Assembly: GCA_028023455.1 (NCBI GenBank)
Contig: JAQFVV010000012.1
Coordinates: 12,346,864 to 12,410,863, forward strand
Source: Epiperipatus broadwayi
Lineage: Eukaryota; Onychophora; Udeonychophora; Euonychophora; Peripatidae
Length of the DNA stretch: 64,000 nucleotides
Direction of reading: 5' to 3'
Numbering within the stretch: position 1 is the first letter of the stretch; each line of letters starts with the position of its first letter. Below, piece by piece: positions 12,073 through 23,050 of the stretch. The notes under the pieces are model-generated. The model searched no databases. It was not told the DNA's origin and saw only the letters and a program-made list of their open reading frames with translations. The position numbers and the translations under genes are program-made.

Positions 12073-14639
12073 GTAATAGTCTGTTCATAATTTAATAATT
12101 TCCCTAAACTATAATAACAGTATTCAGTTATTATATCTATACTGTCTTAATCTGCAGTCATGCCTATCTTATTTTATTTTATTTGCTTATTTCATCGATT
12201 TATAATATGCCATAATTCAAAATGGAGCTTATTAATATTAATAATTTGGAGAGATTTAGTTCTTTAGCACACATATAAATCTCCATTTTGATACCTATTC
12301 TACATATTGTATATATATATAACGAACGTCTGTGCTCGTTACAATATATATATAAATTTAGTTAAGCTACTATGTTTAGCTTATTGTAATTAAGGTTTGC
12401 ATGATGATGAATTATATCTAGTTATTTAATGGCAAGAATGAAGCATATTATAAATAATTAAGTAATATCCAAATATGCTTTACTCCTCCTTAGTTTATGA
12501 TATAAACTTTTTGGATTTAATTTGTAAAGTAGATCACTTTAATTAACCATTTTTAGCACATTTTATGTATGCTAATTTACAAACTGGGATAAAGTAGTTT
12601 TGCTGACCAAAACTATATATATATATATATAATTTATGCACATTTATTTAGTTATTAAGAATACATATTAGTATTTGTGATAATTGTTGCAGATGTATCT
12701 TTATAAAGCATGTAGAGTGTATAACATTTTGCTAAATCTCTGATGGGTCCACTGTTAATAAAGGTCATCTCCCTCCATAATTTTGGGTTTAGAGCTCTAA
12801 GCACATTACTGAGTTTAAGGCCAGAACACTTGAGTTGCCAATCTGAGCCCCTTAACTTATTCTTCCTTATTAATATAGCAAGCCATTCAGTTTTAGGAAC
12901 CGAGTACTTGGTACTGAAGCCTGTGAATAATGATACAGTGGCACTGTAATTCTTTAATTTAGTCTTTCCGCTATGACCATGCTACACCACTTCATCCCTC
13001 CATAATGTTATTCAGTTGAGCATTGATCTGAACCCCAGATCTAGTTTATATAAAACAAGATAAATAAGGAGCACATTTATTGCTCATTGGGTAATATTAA
13101 TAAATAAATTATATTTGTCATTCTTGAAAACTTAACTCTTAGCAAACCTTGTAGGAATGGCACTACTGACTACTTAATCTTCTGTAGTCATTAAACTTCA
13201 TTTAAATTATATCATTAACTAATGTATTAATTATCTTACAGTGACATAGGATAAACATTAAAATACTATAAATTAATCATATTTTAATTTTATAGTCAAA
13301 ATATTGTTTAACATTGCATTCTATAATATGTATAATGAATAAACTCTGTATTGAACATTTCTAGCATGAATATCACTATTTTTTCAGAAAACATAGTCAC
13401 TATTTTATGAAGTCATCAATCTTATAAGATGGCTGAAAATGGCCACCAAAAAATCAAAGTTCTTTTCTGATTGTTATAGTGAATAAAAATAGGGGGTACA
13501 AGTTGATGGTGATTGCTATGATAAATTAGCACATAAAAGTCTTACAATAAGCACAATGTGTAATTGAATAGTTATGTAGCATCAGTTGAATGACTAAACA
13601 TTTTTAAATGTAAAAAATACCTCTTTAACTTTATCCTTTGACTTTCAAAAATATATTGTCATACACTTAAATTAGAGAGATATTTAGTTACATTATATTT
13701 AGACAATTGCAATCAATTAACCTCAAAACATTATATATATATATGGTGATAGGTATAGCCAGGTGTTCTAAACTCTAGCTTACCTTATGATCAGAGGTTT
13801 ATTTTGGGAAATATATAAATAATGAAAGATATTTGTCTGTTGTATTTTTTACTTGATTGATTCCTCACACAATTAAGTTTAATAGTTAAATGTGTATATA
13901 ATGTGAGAACGGTATTCTACGAATAAGCAGTAAATTTGAGTTACAGAAAATATCTTATTCTCCAATGATAGTTTGAGAAACTGATTTTGTTCCAATTTAC
14001 CACATATTTCTATTTTTTTAAAATAATAGTCTTTCATGATGATTTAAACTATGGATGCTTTATTATATAAATAAATAAAAGTCTGTCTAACTGGAATTTT
14101 CATGGTAGCTGTGCATACATTATTATATATAAATTTGTTAGAGATGTTATCATTAATGTCATTTATTTTTAAATTTATACCTCGTTTTGAATTCAACAAT
14201 CTTTTAATTTTAAATTCTCGACAAACTAAATAGCAAATCGAAATTTATATGGAAAAATCTTAAGTATTTAAGTGCTTTAAAATTAAAATTAAAAAAGTTT
14301 TAAAATAAATTTGTCATTGAAAGAATCAAATTAATATGAGAATTTTAATACCAATAAAATCTTTTCATTTTAAGACTCCATTATGAAGCCATCCAAGTTT
14401 AAGGAGATTAAACCAGAAACATTTTAATCGCCTTTATTTTTAAATCAATGCTGGAAATGTAATATTGTTTTTTAGATAAAATGTAATTTTCTCTTTTGAA
14501 AAATATAGCATTTATAATTTTAAAGAATCAAAAATGCAATTGAAATATATCCAAGAAAGTACACATATAAATGCGCGCGCACACACACCAGACACAATTT
14601 ATATAATTGTAGACACTCCTATATAAATAAAACATAAAT
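12073..14639. other. AT-rich stretch; possible old SINE near 12.8-13.0 kb
   Basis: Mostly unassigned. A small hairpin in TA repeats sits at about 12308-12355 (aacgaac against gctcgtt). The block 12735-13030 is less AT-rich. Read on the minus strand, its part near 12960-12990 resembles a degraded tRNA-type A box (gtggtgtagcatggtc), but no B box is clear, so an old SINE is only a possibility. The 68-codon frame at 12743-12949 overlaps this block and looks like chance. A short GC/CA repeat (gcgcgcgcacacacac) lies at 14573-14588. Confidence 0.4.
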
Positions 14640-16830
14640 CTGATATGTTCTATTTTCAGCTTTGTGGACATCATTTGGAGATTTTGATGTTGAGGTAATT
14701 TTAGAATATACTATCTGTAACATGGTAACATTAGTAGAAAATTATCAAAAGTTTAAAAACATTTGTGCCATAAAGCAAAATTTATAGCCTAGCAAATAAA
14801 CTTTTCAAATTTATATATATAAAGATAAGTATAAAGAAAAGGATAAAAAAATAAATGATAATGATTAAAAATTACCAATAACTTATGCTCATACATTAAT
14901 ATAATAATTAATTTTAATTTAAATAAGCTTGAAATAAAAATATTCCCCAATTCTTCATTTTAGAGTTCTAGTGCTTACACTAGTTGTTGATTGTAATTCT
15001 TTTGCAAATTCTTTCTTATTGAAGTATTTGAATCCTACTATAACACCTACTTCTGATACACAGATAACCACAGTGTCCATAATAATCTTTTATTAAATGC
15101 TTTATAAATTTAATACTAATTAAACATTATTATTATAAGTTTGTTTAATAATTTAAATTACTTTAAACAAATTATCAATTTAACACTAACCAAATATTAT
15201 TCCTACTCTTGTTAATAATTTAAAATTACTTTAAAGAATATTGTAATTCAAACTTAACTTGAAAACTTTGTGTGCGAAAATATATTTGTAAAATAATATA
15301 GGCGCTATTGCACCTAATCACAAAGCTATTTTTATTTAAAAACAAAATAAAATTGTATTATTCTGCAAGCACTTTCAAGAGACATGCTCTCATCTTCATA
15401 GCTCTAAGTGAAGTAATTATATGCAAAGTTCAAAGGTTAATTGCTTTATTTCTTTGAGATCATGAAACATGTGTCCTTGCAGTTGATGGCGTTGCAATCC
15501 ATCACAATGAAGCAGGTCTCCTTAACTTTTTTTTTACATCATGCCTTTCTTTGCAGACCAGGTTGACATCTTGAGGTTCACACTGGTGTCCTGTTAGTTT
15601 CTGATGAAGTGCAAAAATGGAATATTACAATTTTATCAATAATTCTAATAAAAATATTTGGCAAAACAAATATTCAGACTTTTTCAAGCTAAAATTCACT
15701 CATGATCACAAATTGATTATTGTTAGTATATATAATTTTGTTCAATGAAAACTTGTTAGAAAATATTACTTTTAGATGATGAAATCTTTCCTATAGACAC
15801 TTCTAGTACAAACTTTCAAATTCTGTATCTGCATGTTTTTTTCACATTAGGAGTACATTTTTAATTTTTTTAAACAAATAAGTACCACAAAGCAAAAATT
15901 CATAGCCTATGTAATTTTCCAAAAATAAAAAAAAGAAGAAAATTATGCAAGATTTATCAATATTGATGAAATATTTGTTGAATTATTAAGTAAGAAACAA
16001 TATGTATATAACAAACTGTATCTCAGCTTCATCATGTTAGTACAAAATTACCAAATTTTTTAAAACAGTTAAAAGCCACAAAGCAAAAATTCATAGTCTA
16101 GCAAAAAACATTTCACATTTTCATATATAAAGTTAAGGATAAAGAATAACATAAACAATAATGGATTATTGGTTACTTTTGCACAATAGTACTGTTTTCA
16201 ATTTAAATATTTTTGAATTATTTATTTTAGAGCTCAATTATTCTAAATCTGTTAATCCTTACTAAAATATTTAAATTATACTATAATACATATATTGTTG
16301 ATGCCCGTGTTTGTACATAATTCCTTTAATATATTTGTCATGTTTACTAAACACAGATGATCAATCCCTCAAACATGGTTTTTTTAAATTACTGTACTTA
16401 CTTTTAAAAATAATAGAAATGTACACAATAAATTAATATTTTTTATTAAGTACTTCATACATTATTTTAAACAATATTAAAAATTAACCCACTACAATCA
16501 ATATTTTAAATAATCTTTCAAACATATTTTTACTAGCCTATATATATATAAATTTGAAAGTTTGTTGGTTTATTTGTTATTTAACTAACTCCACAAATAT
16601 TGCCCCAATTTTCTTAGCACACATTTTTTTCAGTAAAATAATATATTGATAATTTTTTAAATGGCTAGAAAATATTACTTTTAGATGTTGAAAAATTACT
16701 TAGAGATTACTGCTAGTGCAAACTTTCAAATTCTGTATTTGCAGCTTTGCTCATAGTAGGATTGAATTACTGAATTGTTTACATTATTGCTTATTTTTTC
16801 TGTAAAAAAAAAAAAACATAAATTCATCAT
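14640..16830. repeat. Diverged direct repeats (four partial copies)
   Basis: Two modules recur in the same orientation. Module 1, with gaaaatattacttttagatg and caaactttcaaattctgta, occurs at about 15759-15835 and again at about 16665-16740. Module 2, with caaagcaaaaattcatag, occurs at about 14769 (diverged), 15889 and 16077. In the 14.77-kb and 16.08-kb copies it is followed by the same downstream order (a block with taaagataagtataaag-type sequence, then tcattttagag-type sequence). Copies differ by many substitutions and indels. No coding frame is visible and the family is unknown. Confidence 0.6.
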
Positions 16831-16932
16831 TCTTTTTCAATAGACAAATTGTATTTTATCTAATGAAAAACAGATATTGGAAGAAGAGTTTGATGTTTCT
16901 CATGCAATACAGCTCCAGAAAGTAACTTTTAA

Positions 16933-17167
16933 ACAAGGCAAAACTCTCTCCATACAATAGTGCCACCCTGGGCCAACCAGAATAATCAATGGATGCCAGA
17001 AGGCTTGTGCATAAAATATATAGGGATTTTATGCACATGCTTTCTGGCATCCATTGATTACTCTGGTTGGCACAAGGTGCACTACTGTATGGAGAGAGTT
17101 TTTGCCTTGTTTAATAACAATTATGTGCTAGTATAAGAGATAGTGATCATGTGATGCTTAGTGGTTT
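16933..17167 (+). mobile_element. FB-B interspersed element, long folded copy with 13-bp TSD
   Basis: The 235-bp insert contains two arms that fold on each other. The left arm (acaaggcaaaactctctcc to about 17010) is inverted at about 17025-17115, pairing the tcaatggatgccagaa blocks at 16987 and 17043. After the hairpin comes a single-copy end running atgtgctagtataagagata, gtgatcatgtgatgct, tagtggttt. Both sides carry aagtaacttttaa (16920-16932 and 17168-17180). The overlapping 64-codon minus frame is a by-product of the repeat. Confidence 0.85.
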
Positions 17168-17180
17168 AAGTAACTTTTAA

Positions 17181-19417
17181 CATGGCCATATTTTAATTTT
17201 TTTACTATTATTGAGATATTCCAAACAAATGTATATTTTATTCACAAAATATGAATCCATAATTTGTTTTATATATATTTATGGAAATTTAATAATAATT
17301 TACAAGTGATGTTTTAATTCTGTGACTTTTCTAATATAACAGGTGATGGCTTATTTACAATTTTTCTGATTGTTTCTCTTTTTGAATTCTATTATATAAA
17401 AACATATTCTATTACATAAAAGCATATAGTGATTATTTATCTCTTCTGTATGTGTGTGTGGCTTGAAAGTCTGAGTTCAAATCCCATATATTTACAATTG
17501 GGCTCCAGATATAAGAGTGCCTGGTATTTCAAATATTATATGCTATATAATGATTTAGTATTAATTTATTTTAGAAAATATTGCTTTGTCCTTTGTTATG
17601 AGAATTATATTTTATAGTGAATGCTTATACATTTATGGAAAAGTTGTATATTTCTTTTTTCTTTTCATTGCTTAAGGCTACATTTATTTAGTCATATTTG
17701 ACAATTATTTTATTACTTTATCAGTTTCATGCATTAATTTAGTATTATATTAAGAGCTTAGAACTAATTTCTCTCTAGTATATGTGATATATGTTATCTG
17801 ACCATTGCATGTTTCCAAGGTATGTGAATTTTATTTCTGCCTTGATGGAGTTTAGCTCTCTCATTATTATTGTTATTAAAATAATTTAGATATTTTATCA
17901 GGAGATGGAGAATTATCCTCTTCAATATTATTAATATTTTTCTTGAGTGATATTTTCTCATGTTTTATGATTGTAGTTGTGATGGTTTATTTCCCTTTAT
18001 TATATATGTCTACAGACAAAAGTCCTAACATATGTTATTGCCCTCAGAAAATAGCTGCAAATTCTGGATTCATGCCATTATTAGGTAGATTGCTTTATTA
18101 GCTTTTCTTCTTGGAAATATATTTTTTATTATATATTGACTACCATGTATGATGTTGTTGATCTTTTAGTATGTTGGTCATTGATCAGGTTTGTTATTTT
18201 AAAGTGTATCATCTTTTCTGCAGGAGCACTTTTAAGTTCCTAAGTATTGTTTGAGAGCTTTGATGTATAAATCTGTTTTGCTATGGTTTTCCAGCTCTAC
18301 ATGAGATAAAATCCAATAATAATTTATTCAAAATTATAAATTTATATTGTTTAGCCTAAATAAGCAATATGCATCATCATCATTATCATCGAGAAAAAGT
18401 CATCGCTGGATTGGTAAGATCTAAATATCATTCAAATGTACTCATTGTTGTGACAAATAGCATACAGTGTGTTTATGTAACCTCTGAGAATAATTTAAAG
18501 ATTTAGTATAACTTTAGTAGTTGAAGACTGTAAAATTAATAAATAATGCATAATTGATGAAAGCTATAGATTATAAAATTATAAAAATGTTTTAGGACAT
18601 ATATTTTATGCAGGAAGATATAAAGCTTGTACTCTAAATTTGATTATAATTTGGTAAAGTTCTATCTTCAAAGGCACACAGTATTTTATTGATAATAGTA
18701 ATAAAATAAATATTTTAACTTAAAGTATAAAATTTCTTGTAATAATCACTTACTGGTCAAATGTATTTGTTCACCTAAAACCATTATAGGCTGTGGATAT
18801 TTAATTAGTCATTTAGTTTATGCATTTAAGTAGACTGTTGTAACTGTTTTTTTTTTAAATTCTTTTTGTAATAGACTTCCATGGTGTTTATGTTTAAAAA
18901 ATTTGTTTATCATATAATAAATGTTATTTTGTTGTTACATCTTATGTCGTACCTCTAGAATGTTTTGGTATTCAACCAATCCATATTCAGAAATCTAAAC
19001 ATTGGGTAAAGTATAATGCACATATTTTTCATGCTGTTTATTCAGGGTACATACACATAAATTGAAATATTAAACTATTGAATAATAATTATTTTGATGA
19101 TTTGAAGAATGCATTTGAAATAAAATATTATTTACTTATTCTATTGATCATTGTAATTTAAAACTGCAGTTTATTGAAATAATACTGCTTTTATAATCAG
19201 TTATTGTCTATTTCAATTTAATGAATCTATTTATGTTTTTGATGAATATTTTGAGTGATCATAAAATCCTTTTACACTCTGGTATTTGAATGCTATTCTA
19301 GAAGATGATTATATTATTCCAAATTTAGTTTTATGCATTTTTGTCTTAGTTAAATTATTTTATTAAAGTTGTTATTTTATTATTGTTTTTATTAATAAAT
19401 AATAGGTAGACATTAAT
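17181..19417. other. AT-rich stretch; one B-box-like motif
   Basis: At 17465-17495 the sequence ctgagttcaaatccc resembles a tRNA B box, as in tRNA-derived SINEs, but no A box at the right distance is convincing. The short frame around it (17429-17617) has no domain. The rest is AT-rich with no assignment, including a moderately complex stretch at 17800-18300. Confidence 0.4.
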
Positions 19418-19430
19418 TTGTAGACTAAGT

Positions 19431-20197
19431 TATATATAGAGCTTGCAAAATAAGCTCTTAACAAGCTTTGAGAATATTCTTAACCCCAGACCGGTTTCTG
19501 TTACTGGGGTCATCAGTGAGCTGCTATGATATTCATGCATTAGATTAAAAATACCAAGACAAGCCCAGCACTTTATCTAATGTATAACTATTAAGTAGAA
19601 AATCTGAAATTTTCAGACATCCATATGTCTTTCAATCCAGCTATCTAACTTAAATAGCCATATGTGACTGAATTAAGTTCAGATATACAATACATTAATA
19701 GCTTTAGCAATGTAAAATTGCCAAAGCCTTAATAGCAAAAAATAAAATTACAAAAAAATCAAGTCAGATTGTCACATGATTTAATTTAATAAATTTGTAT
19801 TTACAAATGTTATATATAGAGCTTGCAAAGTAAGCTCTTAACAAGCTTTGAGAATATCTCCAACCCCAGATCGGTTTCTGTTATTGGCATCATCAGTGAG
19901 GTGCTAGGATATTCAAGCATATGGCTATTTAAGTTAGATAGCTGGAGTGGAAGACATGTGGATGTCTGAAAATTTCAGATTTTCTATTTAATAGTTATAC
20001 ATTAAATAACATGCTGGGCTTATCCTGGTATTTTTAATCTAATGCTTGTATGTCCTAGCACCTTACTGACAATGCCAGTAGAAGAAACCGATCTGGTGTT
20101 GGGGATATTCTCAAAGCTTATTTTGCAACTTTATAACATTTGTAAATACAAGCTTATTAAATTAGGTCATACGACATTTTACTTGATTTTTTTATAA
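19431..20197 (-). mobile_element. FB-A foldback element, copy 2 (13-bp TSD)
   Basis: This element is related to that at 5101-5852, in the opposite orientation. Read on plus it begins tatatatagagcttgc and ends acttgattttttta, while copy 1 begins with the aaaatccaagtcag-type end and finishes ctctatatat. It contains a direct module at about 19455, a second at about 19835 (offset near 380 bp) and an inverted one from about 19960 to 20150. The arms share agcttt-gagaatat and caaccccaga landmarks with copy 1. Both sides carry ttgtagactaagt (19418-19430 and 20198-20210), a perfect 13-bp duplication that fixes the ends. No coding frame is present. Confidence 0.85.
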
Positions 20198-20399
20198 TTG
20201 TAGACTAAGTGTATGTCTCATCATGTCTGTCACAGGATGTCATTCATTTATTAAAATGCAAAGTTTTTACACTTTGATTTATTCATATCATTAAACTTCT
20301 ATTTTTTAAAAAAAAAACAAAAAAAAAAAAACAATTTTTATTAGACAAAAACATTTTTTTTAGAAACTTGGGGAAAATGATTTGAAATTCAATTAGATA

Positions 20400-23050
20400 T
20401 TATAAAGTATATTTTATTAAAAAAAACAGACAATACAATTGTATATAAATTACAAAAGGTACATTTTTAAATGCATAGCAAAGGCATACAAAAATAAAAG
20501 AAAAACTATATAATTATAATAGGATTAGAAAAGAGAAAACAGGCTCCATGTAGCATCAACAATGTTTGAAAAGGCAAGCATCATGTCTCTGTTTTTAATA
20601 ATTTTAAATTTTATTGTAAAATTGTTATTGTAATTTCATAAATGTAGGAAAAATGGCATCTTAGGACTCAAAGAGTAAACATAAGAAAAATAATATCCAT
20701 AATTGAAGAGGAGGTGGACACTGTTTTATGATATCAATAAGAGTAGAATTAGAATATATGTGTGATTTATTAATTGACTCAATGATATTTCTGCAGATAA
20801 AAAAAATAGTTCATGGGAATATAAAATGATGTATTGTTTCTTTAGACGTATAACAATAAGGGCAAAGGGAATCAATGATAGCATTTGCTATTCTCTGTGA
20901 TAAGACATTGCTAGTAGATAGAGCTCCACATTGATTTTGATAAGGATATCAATATATTTTAGTTGCAAATACCAGAATTTGACATTTTTAATTATCTGTC
21001 TATTGGTGATAACAAGAATAGATGGGGACAGTTGAAATTGACTAGCACTATGAGCAATGTTATAAAACTCCCAAAAGAGTATTTTTTAAACAATTTGTGA
21101 TAATTAAGATAAATATAAACAGCAGTGCATTTGATTAAAAATTGAAAAAAAAGCTTTACTGGGTGTTATATTATTAGGATAAGCAGAGATAAATTTAAAA
21201 ACAGTATTAAGTAATCTCTGAAAATAAAAGGTAGGAAATGAATGAAGAGAGAGGCCTTTGACTTTTGCATGCTTCTGTAAGGTAGTAATACTGGTTACAA
21301 TGGCTCTTTTATTTCAAATCCATTTGGATCAAAGCAGTAGTATAGTTAACAATAAGCATACAGTAAGTCATTTTTGAAAAAATCATGATGTTAATAAAAG
21401 AGTTTTTGCATGAACACAAAAGGACAGTTTAGACAAGGAGTTTGTTATATTTTCAACAGATGTAAAGTGAAAGTTTTAAATAGATGTTCTCATAGAATTC
21501 ATAGATTTATAAATGGGAAGAACCAAAAAAGTTATAAGAAGGAGCAATGAAGAAAGATAAAACACTTATTAGAAAGTATTAAATTAAACTGAATATTATA
21601 GTGTGCAAATAATCTTCAGTTTAGAAATTAATGAAGGAAGATACTTCCTAAAAAGGACAAAAATAGCAAGGTCATCCATGAATAAAATGTATTTGACTGC
21701 TTTATTAATCAGTAGATTATATATACCGGGGATTTTCCTCTTTATTTTCAAATCCAGTGGATTTGTATAAGTAATTAAAATCAAAGCACTCAAAGGCGAA
21801 CCCTGTGGAATAGAGATATAGGGTTTGAATTCTGGTTGTATTTTGCCATTAAGAATGATAAAAATAGGATGAGATCAGGAATATGCAAGCAATTGTAATA
21901 GTTCAATGACAGTATAAATAGGGACAGAATCAAAAGGTGGTGAAATATTTTGGTGAAGTACTATGGAACCAGCTGTTCTAATGGCTCTAAACTTGATGAA
22001 TAACAATTTCAAACAAGGTGATAGCATCAGAGGTAAAAACATCATTTTTAACAATGTGTTATTCTGAGATGAAAGGTAAGTAATAGGTTATATCTTATCC
22101 TTAATGATAAATTCAATGGCTTTCATAAGTAAAGGTGATGTAGAGATAAAACAAAGATTATTAAGAAGAGAAGGAAGAGTATTTTGCTTGAAAAATGGAA
22201 CTAAGGATATTGGATACAGCTTATCAAAATTATTAATTTGTCTAGAAAAAAAGTGAAGAAAGTTCATAATAATTGATACCATAAAAAGCTAAGATACAAG
22301 AGAAAGCATTTTGGAATCACTTAAGGATTAGAGTAAATTCTATCAGGTAAAGATTTTAGCTTAAGCATAATGTCAGATTTTGTAATATCATGATTTTGAC
22401 TTTCACCAAAAGCAAATACCTAGAGTATAAAAAAAGAAGGCATTAACTGGTAAAAAGCCTTCATAACTCATCAGTTTTCAAATAAAAAGGTGAAGGTATT
22501 GCCAAAAAGAAGAATAGGAAAAAAGGTGGATGAAAGACTAGTTTTTATTATGGCACATAAATTGATATATAAGAGTGACTCTATGAGACATAAAATTATT
22601 CTACTGTGAATATATTAAGAGATGTATATTGTTTGTATTAATAATGTTATTTTAATAAAAAAGAAAAAAAAGGGGATATGTTATATAAAAATAAATAATG
22701 TTCACTGTAAAGATAGCATAATGAAAGATAATGATGATCATGTTTTGATCAAGATAAAAGGTGTTAAAGGAATCAAGTAGGGTTTTATGATAAATTAAAA
22801 CATCTATTCCTGCAGCTGGAGTATTGGAAGTGTAAAGCTGTAAAACTCAAATCTGATAAGATACTTAATAAGATTGATATCAGAATACATATGAAGTTTA
22901 GTTTCAAGAAGAAAGAAATATGAGAAGAAAATTAAGAGTTCAAATTGCTAATAAAAAACAGCAATTTCAGAGAGTTTATACCTTTTAAATTGATACCAGT
23001 AATATTCACATGCATAAATTACATAACTTAAGTAGTGAAGGAATAAACAG
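20400..23050 (-). mobile_element. Decayed LINE (PQGSPLS-type RT) with endonuclease remnant
   Basis: On the minus strand the order is that of a LINE ORF2. An endonuclease start is suggested by INLKGINSLKLLFFISNLN (about 23015-22950) and a nearby ETKLH (about 22890). The reverse transcriptase follows: IMLKLKSLPDR near 22360, YPISLVPFF near 22220, FDSVP near 21930, IPQGSPLSALI near 21820-21790 and the catalytic FMDDLAIF near 21680. A C-terminal CPYC with HHF spacing lies near 20860-20820. The two catalytic aspartates of the DD box survive, but stops and frameshifts are frequent, so the copy is dead. PQGSPLS is typical of Jockey/I/CR1/R1-group LINEs and differs from the RQGDS form in the RTE copies here. 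A poly(A)-signal-like aataaaata sits near the 3' end. Exact ends are not fixed. Confidence 0.75.

Noticed and set aside
12308-12355. Small hairpin aacgaac/gctcgtt as a transposon end
   Set aside because: Only a few GC-containing base pairs within TA microsatellite, and no second copy seen.
17465-17495. B-box-like ctgagttcaaatccc as a tRNA gene
   Set aside because: No A box or cloverleaf could be drawn upstream; at most a worn SINE remnant.
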